64,000 nucleotides of DNA from Astragalus membranaceus (GCA_039519185.1 CM076846.1:223684659-223748658); one strand, 5' to 3'. Positions 1 to 10,096 are shown, counted from the stretch's first letter. Notes: generated from the letters alone by a model not told the origin. A program made the numbers and translations.

Positions 1-534
1 GGCCACTTAAGAATATGGTTCGTAGGCCAAGGAGTAGAAGAGAAGAAAATTTCGAGAGAGGAGAAAGAGCTTGAGGTATGATTTAACGTCAAGCGGTGTC
101 TGGAATGAAGTGAGGGAGGGACCTATTTATAGGCTTCAAATCCAACTTGATGCGCAAGTATCAGCGGATAAGAACGAAGTGCTTGCGCTGCAAGTCAATA
201 ACGGATAAGAATGGTCACAAACGACTCTATCAGATACGCAACGGTTAGTTCGTCGTATCTAGTCGGTTCAACGAATCTGGACAAGCAACGCACCAAAAAT
301 AAAGTAATTAATTATTTTCGCAAAAAAGAAATTTACACGTCACAAGCCAAGCCCGGTCGGGCAGACGGAGGCGGCGCGTGTGTGGTGGTCAATTAATGTG
401 CGTGTTTTCCGTTTACAAAACTGGGTACCCTTCGGGCCCCAATCCAAATGAGTGAATTCCTCACTTATAAGCATTCTTCAAGTGCCTATTCCAAGCAATG
501 TGGGACTTTTTCAATTCACCACGAATGTTCCAAC
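1..534 (-). mobile_element. Probable LTR fragment (U3 and part of R), truncated by window edge
   Basis: Read on the minus strand, the segment starts TGTTGGAAC at 534 and carries a good TATA box (TATAAATAG, complement of 123-131). The phrase at 502-512 read on the minus strand (AGTCCCACATT) is common near the starts of plant retrotransposon LTRs. No partner LTR or coding part is visible, so the family (Ty1/copia or other) cannot be decided. An ordinary host promoter is the alternative. Confidence 0.4.
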
Positions 535-668
535 AGAACTTCAATATAGTTTTTATTTACTATTTTGACATAAGGTATATGGGGCTAACTTCTATTGTGA
601 AGGGATGAACCCCTCTGTAACTTTTATTGTGAAGTTGAAATCCTCTCTTTTTTCTTCATTTGTATTAT

Positions 669-806
669 TTGCTGGTCCTCAATTTTCCGCTTCTTTTAAT
701 TGGCAGGGAATACCATATCGTGGTGGAGGCAGACACGCCAATGGTTATGAGGAGAGCCATTGTACGTAGGTATCTCTTTGCTGGTCCTCAATTTTCCGCT
801 TCTTTT
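669..806. repeat. Direct repeat of 29 bp, two copies 109 bp apart
   Basis: The sequence TTGCTGGTCCTCAATTTTCC and its continuation CGCTTCTTT occur at 669-697 and again at 778-806 without a difference that I can see. The 80 bp between them begins after TTTAATTGGCAG, which resembles a splice acceptor, but I do not recognise the sequence. The rest of 535-985 is AT-rich with no recognisable gene. Confidence 0.75.
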
Positions 807-850
807 TCCGTTTATATACATTCTTATCTAAGATGTATATAAACGGAAAA
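804..850. repeat. Perfect 18-bp inverted repeat (hairpin)
   Basis: The left arm 804-821 (TTTTCCGTTTATATACAT) is exactly complementary to 833-850. The 11-nt centre can pair four more bases (CTTA/TAAG) after a one-base bulge, giving a hairpin of about 22 bp. It abuts the second copy of the 29-bp direct repeat. No transposon terminus or duplication was identified around it. Confidence 0.85.
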
Positions 851-985
851 CCTCTTTCTTTCCATCATACAAAATTCAGTGCACGTTCAGGCAAATTTAA
901 ATTCCTTTCATTAGCTTATGTCTGTGTTATCCTATTTATAATCCTAATTTTTATTTGACTTTCATAGGATAATTTGAGGAATATT

Positions 986-1118
986 TGAAGGGTGATTTCA
1001 GATCCAACTAATCATCATCTTTTAAAGGGTGATTTCAGATCCAACTAGTCATCATCTTCCTAATGTTAAAGTCTTTAAAAGATATGGTGATTTCAGATCC
1101 AACTAGTCATCATCTTCC
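986..1118. repeat. Three degenerate tandem copies of a ~35-bp unit
   Basis: The phrase GTGATTTCAGATCCAACTA followed by RTCATCATCTT begins near 990, 1028 and 1087. Copies two and three also share the following CCTA. The array ends exactly where the retrotransposon LTR fragment begins at 1119, so it may mark a rearranged junction. Confidence 0.75.
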
Positions 1119-1229
1119 TAGTGGAATCAGGATTCTGTTACAATACGTGTCCTAGGCATGTGCTCAGCATGCTTCAATTAATAATAGTAAAAAGTGGTAA
1201 AGTAAAAACTTACTAAATGAAAATCAACA
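1119..1229 (-). repeat. 3' LTR remnant of the gypsy element
   Basis: 111 bp that match 9199-9309 with about three differences (counted by eye). On the minus strand it starts TGTTGATTTTC at 1229, directly after the truncated pol frame. The remaining two thirds of the LTR are missing and replaced by the tandem array to the left. Confidence 0.8.
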
Positions 1230-1230
1230 T

Positions 1231-1744
1231 GTATACCAGCTGTGGGTGGTAGTTCTAGCTTATAGGAAACCTCGCCAATCCTGTCAAGGACCTTAAAAGG
1301 ACCAAAATACTTAGGGTTGAGTTTGTGAAATGATTGTTGCCGAGCAGTTACATGCTTATATGGCTGCAACTTAAGAAAGACATAATCTCCAATAGCAAAA
1401 TGCCTCCCAGTTCTTCTTTTGTTGGCTTGCTGAGCCATTCTATTCTGAGCTCCCAGGAGGTGGAATTGCAGCAGCTTGACCACAAATTCTCTAGCAGCAA
1501 GAGTACGATCAACTTCATGGTTTGGTGACTCACCAGGTAGATAGGGCAAATGGATAGGAGGACTCTTCCCATAGACAACTTCATAAGGGCTTGTCTGGAT
1601 TGATGAATGATAATGAGTATTATACCACCATTCAGCAAGGGGAATCTATTTAGACCAACTAGAGGGCTTGTCAAAGCACATACACCTGAGATACATCTCC
1701 AAGCACTTGTTCACAACCTCAGTTTGGCCATCACTCTGAGGGTG
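1231..1744 (-). pseudogene. Integrase C-terminal part of the gypsy element (3' half)
   Basis: Continues the integrase split at the nested insertion. It begins with HPQSDGQTE, which holds the third catalytic acidic residue (Glu), and includes WWYNTHYHSS and the downstream GPFKVLDRIGEVSYKLELP block typical of gypsy integrase C-termini. A TAG at 1646-1648 (minus strand) sits where the family has Trp (S-K-stop-I-P-L-A-E), so it is a TGG to TAG change. The reading runs straight into the LTR remnant at 1229 without a chromodomain. Confidence 0.85.
1646..1648 (-). other. Nonsense codon TAG in integrase (expected TGG)
   Basis: The minus-strand frame reads S-K-stop-I-P-L-A-E-W-W, where related integrases read K-W-I-P-L-A-E-W-W. 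The change is a G to A transition on the coding strand. Basis: sequence plus family knowledge. Confidence 0.75.
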
Positions 1745-1749
1745 ATAAG

Positions 1750-3058
1750 TGGTGTGGCAAAATATGTGCAAGTATACACAGTCACACAAGTAATACAATG
1801 ATAAGAAAGGTCGAACCCACATGGATTGATTAAACTCTTGTATAATTTGGGGTTTTTAGTTTAAGTAAAAACAAAATGCAAGTATGTAAAATAAGATGAA
1901 GGAAATCAGTTGAGAAAGATAGTTGAGATGTCTTTACTAGATAATGCTTCTTTTGAGAGTTTCTATGCTTTTAGAGATGCAGAAGCACTATGATGCAGAA
2001 GCATCAAGTGCAGACTAGATTATAGTGATCATTTATCCTATCAGAATTGAAATAGACTTTCCTACCTCTTACAACAGCATGATCCTGCATCTTCCCCTTG
2101 TGATTGCTTTGAATCCCAGCATAGAATCTGTAAGGAGCATAATAATATAAATCATATAAAAGATATCAATAGGGTAGAAGTTACACAGATTGATGTTCCT
2201 TTGCATGAATTCTGATTGGTGCAGAAGCACTGATTCCTTCGTCTATCTATGAAGAAGTGGAGGAAGAGGGTGTCAATTCCTTCCTCACCTTCTTACAACT
2301 AACTACTAAATAAAATGCAAGAAATAAACTACTTAAAACTGTATGAAAGCTATATAAATTTGGATGAAGAAAGGGATTGTTCTTCAAGTGCGAAGTGGAG
2401 CCTATTTATAGCCTTTGAGGTTTCCTTTCCATGAGGGTTTGCGTAGTAACTAAGTCAGCAATGTGGTGCCTAACCATGGTTACTTTCCTGCTCTGAATTT
2501 GAGAAGATAAAGTCCAGCACTCTTCTTTAAAGGAGGTCCAATGGTGGAGATCCATGTGTCTTTAGGTGTATAGCCCATTATGATGATGTTTCATGGTGGA
2601 CGCCTCCATATGCATGTGGGCATGTGTCTCCATGTGTCCAATGACTAAGCATGATGTCACAAAACTTCTGGTGTCATGGTATGAATTGAGGTGCTTCCAA
2701 GGTGGGGAGTTATAAGCTCACAGCTAGACGGTGTAGAAGCACTATGATGCAGAAGCATCTAGTGCAGAAGCACTAAGTGCAGAAGCACTATGCAGAAACA
2801 CTTTATCTTGGATGTGCCTTTAGTGTGGAAGCAATGCTGTTCTCCTGGTGCAGAAGCATGAACTGCAGCTGCACTGAGCAAACATATCAAACATACCAAT
2901 ATATATACAAAATGCTTAAATCATTGTGCAATCTTCTATAAAACTTATAATGTTGTTTATTTGACTAAAACTAATATATTTAATACATATTATACTTGGT
3001 TTCAGGCAATTAGTTATGGTTAGATGTGTGAATAACTCTATATAAAATAGAGTTATCA
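1750..3058 (-). repeat. 3' LTR of the nested Tat/Athila-like element (1309 bp)
   Basis: Complete LTR. TATA box TATAAATAG on the minus strand is the complement of 2402-2410. Positions 2010-3058 match 6222-7256 with few differences. The stretch 1757-1815 (TGTGCAAGTATACACAGTC and following) is a conserved LTR end that recurs at 10175 in another element. Several copies of the TGCAGAAGCA hairpin motif lie in it. Confidence 0.9.
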
Positions 3059-3073
3059 CACCCCCAAACTTAA
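3059..3073 (-). promoter_or_regulatory. Polypurine tract of the nested element
   Basis: The minus strand reads TTAAGTTTGGGGGTG directly before the TGATAACTC start of the 3' LTR. This is the expected plus-strand priming site and fixes the element's orientation. Confidence 0.8.
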
Positions 3074-3350
3074 ACCATTGCTTGTCCTCAAGTAATGACA
3101 AAACAAAACTAAGATTTTCATAGATTTTAAGAAGATCAGATCAGCTCATCTCTTTTCAAAAATTGCTTTCTCATTGTATGAACCTTAATTTTCAGAAATT
3201 TTTGCTTTGTGTGTCATTGATTTCCCAGACATCCAAGGTTTATCAAAACTCATTTATGTGTGTGTGTGCGTTCCACTGAGATCCAATCAATTCCCAAAAC
3301 TAAGTGAGAAGTTTCTCTTTTGCTTTTGAAAAAGTTTAGATCACGTTTGG

Positions 3351-3593
3351 TCAAAAAGAATGATGGTTCAAAATATAGATTAGACTAACAATATCTTCAA
3401 GACTTGGGGGGTCTTTAAGCACAACTAAAGGCTTGTTTGAGCATTTCAAAACTGTTAAGTCATTTGCACTTTTCTTTATTTTTTGTGGTTTTTTTGGTTT
3501 TGGTGGAGAAGCACCAGGTGCAGAAACACTAGGTGCAGAAGCACTGCTTTTCTGTTTCTTTGGTGCAGAAGCACCTTGGTAACACTTTTTCAA
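3351..3593 (-). pseudogene. Short Ala-Ser-Pro/Lys-rich ORF in the nested element
   Basis: 80 codons near the 3' end of the interior. The protein is built on repeats of S-A-S-A-P, which is what the TGCAGAAGCA motif encodes when read on the opposite strand, followed by a Lys/Pro stretch. No domain recognised. It may be the degraded tail of the larger ORF upstream; 3600-4440 between them is T-rich on the plus strand and has no clear coding potential. Confidence 0.35.
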
Positions 3594-4477
3594 GATTGAT
3601 AGTATATGTTGCCCTCCTCACTGACCTCCTTTATGCATACTTTTTTCATTGGTTTTTGCTTTTCTTTTCATTTTTATTTTTTCTTTTTCTTTTTGCATTT
3701 TTATGCTTTTCTTTTTCAAACCAAATGCATTTATTTGGAACAGGTTCAGTTTGATGATTTTGGCAAATATGGCTAGCTTGTAATATTTTGGTTCTTTTGT
3801 AGTGTTTTTGGGTAACCTTTTGTGCTGACTTCTCTAAGTTTTTCATACCCAGCCTTAGTATTCATGAAAACTCTCCCAAACTTATTTCTTTATGCTCTTC
3901 TATATTTTTAGAAAAAATTTGTTTTTGACCTTGGTTTTCTAAACTTTCCTTTTGCATTAGATAGTTTTCAAATAGTAAGGTTCTTTTTAGAAACTCAGTT
4001 TTGATGTGTCAATGTGGTGATAAAAATTGGTTATTTGGGGAAAACAAGACTTTTTTTCTTTTTCTTTCTTTCATCATTAAAAATTGGTTCAAAGAATGAG
4101 TTTTTGGTTAAGATTTTGCACAAAAGAATTTTAAGCTAATCATGCTTCAAAAACTATTTAAATCCTAAAAAAATAACTTGATGTATTTCAAACTAAAGCT
4201 TTGTGCTACTTATGTTTTTGTAAATCAGTTTTCTAAATTTTTCAAAGAAGCTTTGTTTGAATGCATCAAAATTTTGAAAATATGCACATATAGATAAACA
4301 ACATAGCATACAAACATACATATTTAATTAAAACATACTAGCACATGCATAGTATTTTAAGAGATGTTTTTCACCCTCCAACTTAAAGCTGAGCAGTGTC
4401 CCCACTGCTCTTAAGTTGAGACCAAAATAGTAATTGTTTGTACCAAAATGGGGAGTGGGGTTAATACATGTAGGACA

Positions 4478-6173
4478 TCAAAATATATTTAGCAGTTCAG
4501 ATATAACAACATTAAAAGGCTTTACTCTTTTTTTGGCATCACTCTTGATCCTTGAACTGGTTCTGGCTGGAATGTGCTTCACCTTCTGCTTTTTCTTCTT
4601 TGCTTCTTCATGTTTTGGTGCAGAAGCACTAGGTGCAGCTACACCAACTTCCTCAGCTACAGGTTCTGGTTCTTTAGGTTCTTCAGGCTCCTCCTCTGCA
4701 GGCTTATCAGTTGCCTCCTCTGGTTCCTCAGGTGCTTGCACAGTGGTCTGCTCTTGTTCCACAATTGATCCCATCACAGCTTTTGAACTTTTAGCCTTCT
4801 TCTTGAAAAACTTCTAGGTGTTGCCCAGTTCTTCCTTCTTCTTTTCTAGCTCCTCCAGCACCAGTTTTACAGTGTCTTCTTTGTTCTTGGGTATGACTGT
4901 CACAACTGGAACACCTTCAGGTGCTTCTGCACTAGGTGCAGAAGCATCAGCTGCTGGGTGAACCTCATCCTCAGAGGTTGATTTTTCTTCTTCTTCATTG
5001 ATTTCCTCCTCTTCAATTACCTGCAAAGTTTGTTTCTCAAGAGAAATGCTAGTTGCATCAGTTTCAGTGGCCTGTGGTGGGGGTTTTTTCTTTGACTGGT
5101 GATGGTGGTTTTTCAGCTTGTTTTTCTTGGGTGATGGGTGGTGGTGGGGATGTTTGTGGGATGGGTGATTTAGGTGATGGAGGGGTGGGTGTTTTTCCAG
5201 TGGAGGATGATGTTGTGGTAACTTGGGGGTTGGCTTGCGGAGTAGCTTGGGTAAATTCTGGTTGTGACCAGTTTTCAAATTTTTTCATTGCTTCCTCCAT
5301 AGATATGTTTTGTTCCCCACTCTTCTCACTGCTTTCAGTGGTTTCTTCATCCTCTTCATCTTCATTTTTCTCCATCTCTCTCACCATTCTTTCTATTGTT
5401 TCATCCTCCTCAGTTTCTTGCTGCTCCTCACTGAGCAGCTCTTCTTCTTCTTCTTCTTCTATTTTCTTCTTCTTACCCTTTTCTTTCTTCTTTGTTTCCC
5501 TCTTTCTCTTCATCACTTTTTTCTTATTTTTCTCTTCACTCTCTTTCTCTTTCTCCACTTCCTCTTCCTTCTCTTCTTCCTTTTCTCCTTCTTCTTCTTC
5601 TGGGTTCTGAAAGACCCAAGATGGGAATACTGGTGTTTCAATCTAAGTAGGTACCTGTGAGATCTCCATCAATCTTAGCTGCAGCCAATCATGCTGTTCC
5701 TGCTGAAATTTCCAGACAGCCTGGTGCTTCTGCACTAGGTGCTCCTGCACCAGGGTTGGTTCCACAGCTTTGATTTTGGTTCTTTCCTTCATCTCAGCAG
5801 ACAGTGGCCTGGGAGGGTATTTTCTCTGCTTGTGTTCTTCATCACTGGTAAGCACTCCTTGCTTCATGCAAAGCTCAGTTATCAAACATGGAAAGAACAA
5901 GAATCCTTCCCTTTTTACAGCACACTCTAGTATCTGCCTATTGATGATTTTTCCCACATCCACATTCTCATTTGTGAGGATTGCATCCAAAAGGATCAAT
6001 CTCTCTTTTGACAGAGTGTATGTGTGTGATGTGGGTAAAATAGAACAATCAATAAAGATATACCAGTTGCGTAACTCAGGTATCAGCCATCTATTTTTCA
6101 ACTTGAATTCAGTATTATACATTTTATCCCATTTTAAATTCTGCACAGCAATCCTAGATTTCACTCTCTCCAT
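4478..6173 (-). pseudogene. Retroelement ORF with plant-mobile 'putative transposon protein' type domain and charged low-complexity tail
   Basis: From 6173 to 5646 the frame encodes about 176 residues containing the WYIFIDCSILPTSH, ERLILLDAIL, NVDVGKII and FFPCLITELCMKQGV blocks. These resemble the PF20167-type domain found in Athila/Tat-like elements (from memory). A TAG at 5643-5645 interrupts; the same frame then continues to 5064 as a Glu/Lys-rich segment (5230-5600). After a frameshift near 5064-5100 it continues to 4814 (TAG) and on to 4478 as a Pro/Ser/Glu segment with ASAP repeats. Role unknown; in related elements such ORFs sit outside gag-pol. Plus-strand ORFs over this stretch are mirror images of the low-complexity sequence. 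Confidence 0.6.
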
Positions 6174-6221
6174 CTCCTTTTTCCATATTTTTCTACTTTT
6201 TCTCTAAAATCAGGCCCAGTA

Positions 6222-7256
6222 CAGACTAGATTATAGTGATCATTTATCCTATCAGAATTGAAATAGACTTTCCTACCTCTTACAACAGCATGATCCTGCA
6301 TCTTCCCTTTATGATTGCTTTAAATCCCAGCATAGAATCTGTAAGGAGCATAATAATATAAATCATATAAAAGATATCAATAGGGTAGAAGTTACACAGA
6401 TTGATGTTCCTTTGCATGAATTCTGATTGGTGCAGAAGCACTGATTCCTTCGTCTATCTATGAAGAAGTGGAGGAAGAGGGTGTCAATTCCTTCCTCACC
6501 TTCTTACAACTAACTACTAAATAAAATGCAAGAAATAAACTACTTAAAACTGTATGAAAGCTATATAAATTTGGATGAAGAAAGGGATTGTTCTTCAAGT
6601 GCGAAGTGGAGCCTATTTATAGCCTTTGAGGTTTCCTTTCCATGAGGGTTTGCGTAGTAACTAAGTCAGCAATGTGGTGCCTAACCATGGTTACTTTCCT
6701 GCTCTGAATTTGAGAAGATAAAGTCCAGCACTCTTCTTTAAAGGAGGTCCAATGGTGGAGATCCATGTGTCTTTAGGTGTATAGCCCATTATGATGATGT
6801 TTCATGGTGGACGACTCCATATGCATGTGGGCATGTGTCTCCATGTGCCCAATGACTAAGCATGATGTCACAAAACTTCTGGTGTCATGGTATGGATTGA
6901 GGTGCTTCCAAGGTGGGGGGTTATAAGCTCACAGCTAGACGGTGCAGAAACACTATGATGCAGAAGCATCTAGTGCAGAAGCACTATGTGCAGAAACACT
7001 TTATCTTGGATGTGCCTTTAGTGTGGAAGCAATGCTGTTCTCCTAGTGCAGAAGCATGAACTGCAGCTGCACTGAGCAAACATATCAAACATACCAATAT
7101 ATATACAAAATTCTTAAATCATTGTGCAATCTTCTATAAAACTTATAATGTTGTTTATTTGACTAAAACTAATATATTTAATACATATTATACTTGGTTT
7201 CAGGCAATTAGTTATGGTTAAATGTATGAATAACTCTATATAAAATAGAGTTATCA
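6222..7256 (-). repeat. 5' LTR of the nested element, 3' end deleted
   Basis: Matches the other LTR from its TG start (7256) to about position 1035, then breaks at 6222. TATAAATAG is the complement of 6613-6621. The missing ~270 bp and the absent primer-binding site show that one deletion joined mid-LTR to the ORF region. Confidence 0.9.
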
Positions 7257-7261
7257 ATAAG

Positions 7262-8235
7262 CTGTGGACTTGTGAAGCAGGACACCTTGCAGCTTGAACA
7301 ATTCATTCCACACAGTACTCAGGAAAATTGGATCACGATCACTGACAACAATACTTGGCATGCCATGGAGCTTAAAAATGTTATCTAAGAACAGTTGGGC
7401 TACATCAATTGCAGTATAAGAGTGAGCAAGGGTGAGGAAGTGAGCATATTTGCTCAACCTGTCCACAACTACAAATATGACTTGTTTACCATGTGATGAG
7501 GGTAAACCTTCTATAAAGCCCATGCTAATCTCATCCCAAACTCGTTGGGGAATGGGCAGGGGCTGTAGGAGACCCGGAGGATTCACCAACTCTGGTTTAT
7601 TCCTTTGACAAACATCACAATTACGCACATAATTTTGGATCTCCTTGTTCATTCCCTTCCAAAAGAAGAGGGATTTTACCCTAGCAGCAGTAATGTCACG
7701 ACCTGAGTGACCACCAACAAATGAATCATGGAGCCATTTGAAGATTAACAATTTCAAGGTAGGATCATTGCCAATCACTAACTTCCCTTTCCTTCTCAAT
7801 TCATCATTGAACCAAGAAAACTTGGGGTGAGATGAATTGTCACCTTTTAAATCTGTTATGATCCTCTGAATATCATAATCAGCCTGCCAAGAATTCTGGA
7901 TCATTGCTAAGAGATCTTCATGAGCATTGTTAAGCATCATAGGAAGTAGCTCAGCACTACTTTGTCTTGACAAAGCATCAGCAGCAGCAGCATTTGAAGA
8001 CCCTGTATTGTATTGGAGTTCGAAATCAAACCCCATGAGTTTGGGCATCCATGTTTGTTGGAATGGAGTGTTGAGCTTCTGGTCAAGGACATATTTGATA
8101 CTCTTCTGATCTGATTTGATAACAAATGACCTGTGAGAAAGATAAGCTCCCCATTTCTGCACAGCGTACACAATTGCTAGTAGTTCTCTCTCATAAACAG
8201 AGAGTGCCTGCTGCCTAGGCCCCAACGTACACAGT
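7262..8235 (-). pseudogene. RNase H and integrase N-terminal part of the gypsy element (5' half)
   Basis: The minus frame opens inside RNase H (LGPRQQALSVYERELLAIVY) and includes KSDQKSIKYVLDQK, the integrase zinc finger (HSGRDITAA...CDVCQRNK) and the first two catalytic Asp motifs (VVVDRLSKYAHF and VSDRDPIF). It stops at the nested insertion after KSTAY and resumes at 1744 with HPQSDGQTE. The upstream boundary (~8220-8235) is a deletion joint with gag: protease and the RT catalytic core are missing. Confidence 0.85.
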
Positions 8236-8955
8236 ACTTTCAGCCGGTACCTTAGATGATTCATACAGTTTAGCTAAATTAGTAGCATGTGCAATGTCTG
8301 TGGGATTGAACATTCGGACTTGCATTTGAGTATTGTGTTCTAAGCCAGATAAAAAGATGCTAAGAGCATGTTTAGGGAGGAGAGATACCTGGGTTTGAGC
8401 TAGCTCAAATGCATCAATGTACTCTTGAACCTTACCGGTTTGCTTGACCTGAATTAGATTATATAGAGGATCCTCGTAGGCATCTCCAAATCGAGCAGTA
8501 ACATCAGCTACGTACTGTGTCCAAATTGGGTAAATGTCGATCTTACGACAGATGTTGTTCAAGTGCCACATTAATGCCAAGCCTTCCAAGTGAATCGAAG
8601 CAAGTCTGACCTTCGGTTCTGGTGTTGTTTCATCAAGACGGAAGAAGTTCTCGCAGCGATACAACCACTCATGCACATTTCTTCCATCGAATTTGGGGAA
8701 ATCGAGTTTAGAAATTCTCGTCGCATAGTGATTTCTAGTATTGTTCTCATCTTGAGTTTCACGCACTCCCTGTCGCGGAGGTCCATTTGTAGAGGTAACA
8801 GAAATTTCTTACGTAGCTCGTTCGCGCATCATAGTTCGCATTTCCTCCACTCCCGTGAACAACAGTGCCATTTGCGCGCTGGGTTCAACATGATTATCAT
8901 CATGCTTCTTATCTAGCTCTGCGATCGTCGTAGCCGAACGTGTTCCAGAAGCCAT
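8215..8955 (-). pseudogene. gag of the gypsy element
   Basis: Start chosen at 8955 (MASGTRSATTIAELD), just inside the primer site. One frame runs to 8215 and holds the retrotransposon gag domain (HEWLYRCENFF, LEGLALMWH, YIDAFELAQ, ALSIFLSGLE). TAA at 8809-8811 breaks it (RERAT-stop-EISV), probably from CAA. The zinc knuckle is gone: the frame ends at the deletion joint with RNase H sequence. Confidence 0.8.
8809..8811 (-). other. Nonsense codon TAA in gag (probable CAA origin)
   Basis: The gag frame is open on both sides of this stop. A CAA to TAA transition is the simplest explanation, but the ancestral codon is inferred. Confidence 0.6.
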
Positions 8956-8991
8956 CGTAACAGAGGAATTAAGCAGAGCAAAGCACCAAGA

Positions 8992-9009
8992 TTGATGCTT
9001 TGATACCAC
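8992..9009 (-). promoter_or_regulatory. Primer-binding site, initiator Met tRNA type
   Basis: The minus strand reads AGTGGTATCAAAGCATCA directly after the 5' LTR. TGGTATCARAGC is complementary to the 3' end of plant initiator Met tRNA, the usual primer for gypsy elements. Confidence 0.8.
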
Positions 9010-9309
9010 TTAACACAATTTGGATTTTAGGGAGGATTTCTTCGGTAAAACCCAGCTACCAGCTATGGTGTTCTAAGGATTTAGAATAGAACTCGGATTC
9101 ACATGTAGAAGATGAGTAAATGAGAGATGAGAGAGAAGAATAATAGTTTGTTGTGATTGCAAATGATTGCATATCACGTTTTCCTTCATTCATTAATATA
9201 GTGGAATCAGGATTCTATTACAATACGTGTCCTAGGCATGTGCTCAGCATGCTTCAAGTAATAATAGTAAAAAGTGGTAAAGTAAAAACTTAATAAATGA
9301 AAATCAACA
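9010..9309 (-). repeat. 5' LTR of the gypsy element (~300 bp)
   Basis: Lies between the primer site and the TGTTGATTTTC start at 9309 (minus strand). Its outer 111 bp repeat at 1119-1229. The inner boundary is placed by the primer site because the LTR end reads TGTGTTA instead of the usual CA. Confidence 0.75.
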
Positions 9310-9953
9310 TGAAACTTAGCTAAGAGTGGAACTGAAATAGAAATAAGAAGCAAGGAAATGTCACTGAAAGTACTGTGACACTCTATGTTGAGGTCTGTTG
9401 TATACTGCCTATCATATTTTAAAGTTCCTACATTATTCTGAAGTTAATGATAACGATTTCTATAGTTATTGTAATTTTGTAATAGTATTAGGATGAATGG
9501 AAAGCAAATTCAGTTGGAGTTAAGCACAATGCTCCACGACTTAGTCAAATGTTAAAGGCTGGTGCTTCATGTTTCCTTCCTGTTGAGAATGTGGGTTAGA
9601 AATTCATATTAACCTTGAAATGGGACATAAGGGATGCAAACATTATCTAAGAGAGATGAATAAAGGCAATTTTGCATTGCTCAAAGCTGAAAGCTCATAG
9701 CCACATAATCCTTAATTGGATTCTTCCAGAATTCATAAAATAATTTGGAAGAATGAATTATATTTTTAACTTTTATAGTGCAAGTCAAACATAACTTTAA
9801 TTGGACAAGGGATGTCCATTTTGTTTGATTTGTAGACATGGTCAACTTAGTCTCCTTTTTCTGTTGTATTAAGTTTGAATATGTAGCTTCCAAACAAGGT
9901 TTTGGGGGGTTTTTATATATGCTAATTATAATCTATGGAGGGATTTCATGTGT
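9310..9953. other. No certain gene; one exon-like patch
   Basis: Mostly AT-rich. The stretch 9492-9598 on the plus strand is open for 35 codons (DEWKANSVGVKHNAPRLSQM...) with coding-like composition and ends in TAG. It could be a gene fragment disrupted by the neighbouring retrotransposon. I do not recognise it. Confidence 0.3.
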
Positions 9954-10096
9954 ATTTTTTTTTTAGATAGGCAAAGTGGTTAGTAATTACTGTGTTAGTT
10001 GTTAGAGGGGAGGGGGGAGCAGGGTTCGAACCCCGTACGCCTACGTTTTTCCACCAACGATGTCACTTTCACTCAACCACGTGAGCTACCCTTCTG
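9954..10096 (-). mobile_element. Probable tRNA-derived SINE
   Basis: The minus strand starts GGGTAGCTCACGTGGTTGAG, an A-box-like tRNA start, then has a B-box GGTTCGAACCC (complement of 10022-10033) and ends in an A run at 9957-9965. The order head, A box, B box, A tail is that of plant SINEs. It is not a functional tRNA: there is no anticodon arm or acceptor pairing. No clear target duplication found. Confidence 0.6.

Larger units (their letters stand above)
1750..7256 (-). mobile_element. Nested Tat/Athila-like LTR retrotransposon, gag-pol deleted, target duplication ATAAG
   Basis: The 5-bp direct repeats ATAAG at 1745-1749 and 7257-7261 flank an element that starts TG and ends CA on either strand. 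On the minus strand each LTR begins TGATAACTCTATTTTATA and a purine tract (GTTTGGGGGTG) precedes the 3' LTR, which is the usual arrangement of Tat/Athila-clade elements. The interior (3059-6221) has no gag-pol; it holds only one degenerate ORF region. The 5' LTR lacks its last ~270 bp together with the primer site, so a deletion took everything from there into the interior. It cannot move on its own. Confidence 0.9.
1119..9309 (-). mobile_element. Degenerate Ty3/gypsy retrotransposon (Reina/Tekay-like), interrupted by a nested element
   Basis: In minus-strand order the element runs 5' LTR (9010-9309), an initiator-Met tRNA primer site, gag, then directly RNase H and integrase, and a 111-bp remnant of the 3' LTR (1119-1229). 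Protease and most of reverse transcriptase are absent. A 5.5-kb Tat/Athila-like element sits in the integrase; removing it with one ATAAG copy restores the integrase reading frame exactly. The short (~300 bp) LTR and the protein style fit the chromovirus Reina group, but I see no chromodomain because the 3' end of pol is also lost. No target duplication remains. Confidence 0.85.

Noticed and set aside
1334..1801. Plus-strand ORFs opposite the integrase
   Set aside because: Antisense shadows of the gypsy integrase on the minus strand.
5053..5660. Two long plus-strand ORFs rich in Ser/Phe/Leu
   Set aside because: They mirror the Glu/Lys-rich minus-strand ORF of the nested retroelement; the low-complexity composition opens the opposite strand. 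No start context or domain.
10022..10096. Possible tRNA gene
   Set aside because: A and B boxes are present but there is no credible anticodon arm or acceptor stem, and an A-tail follows; a SINE explains it better.
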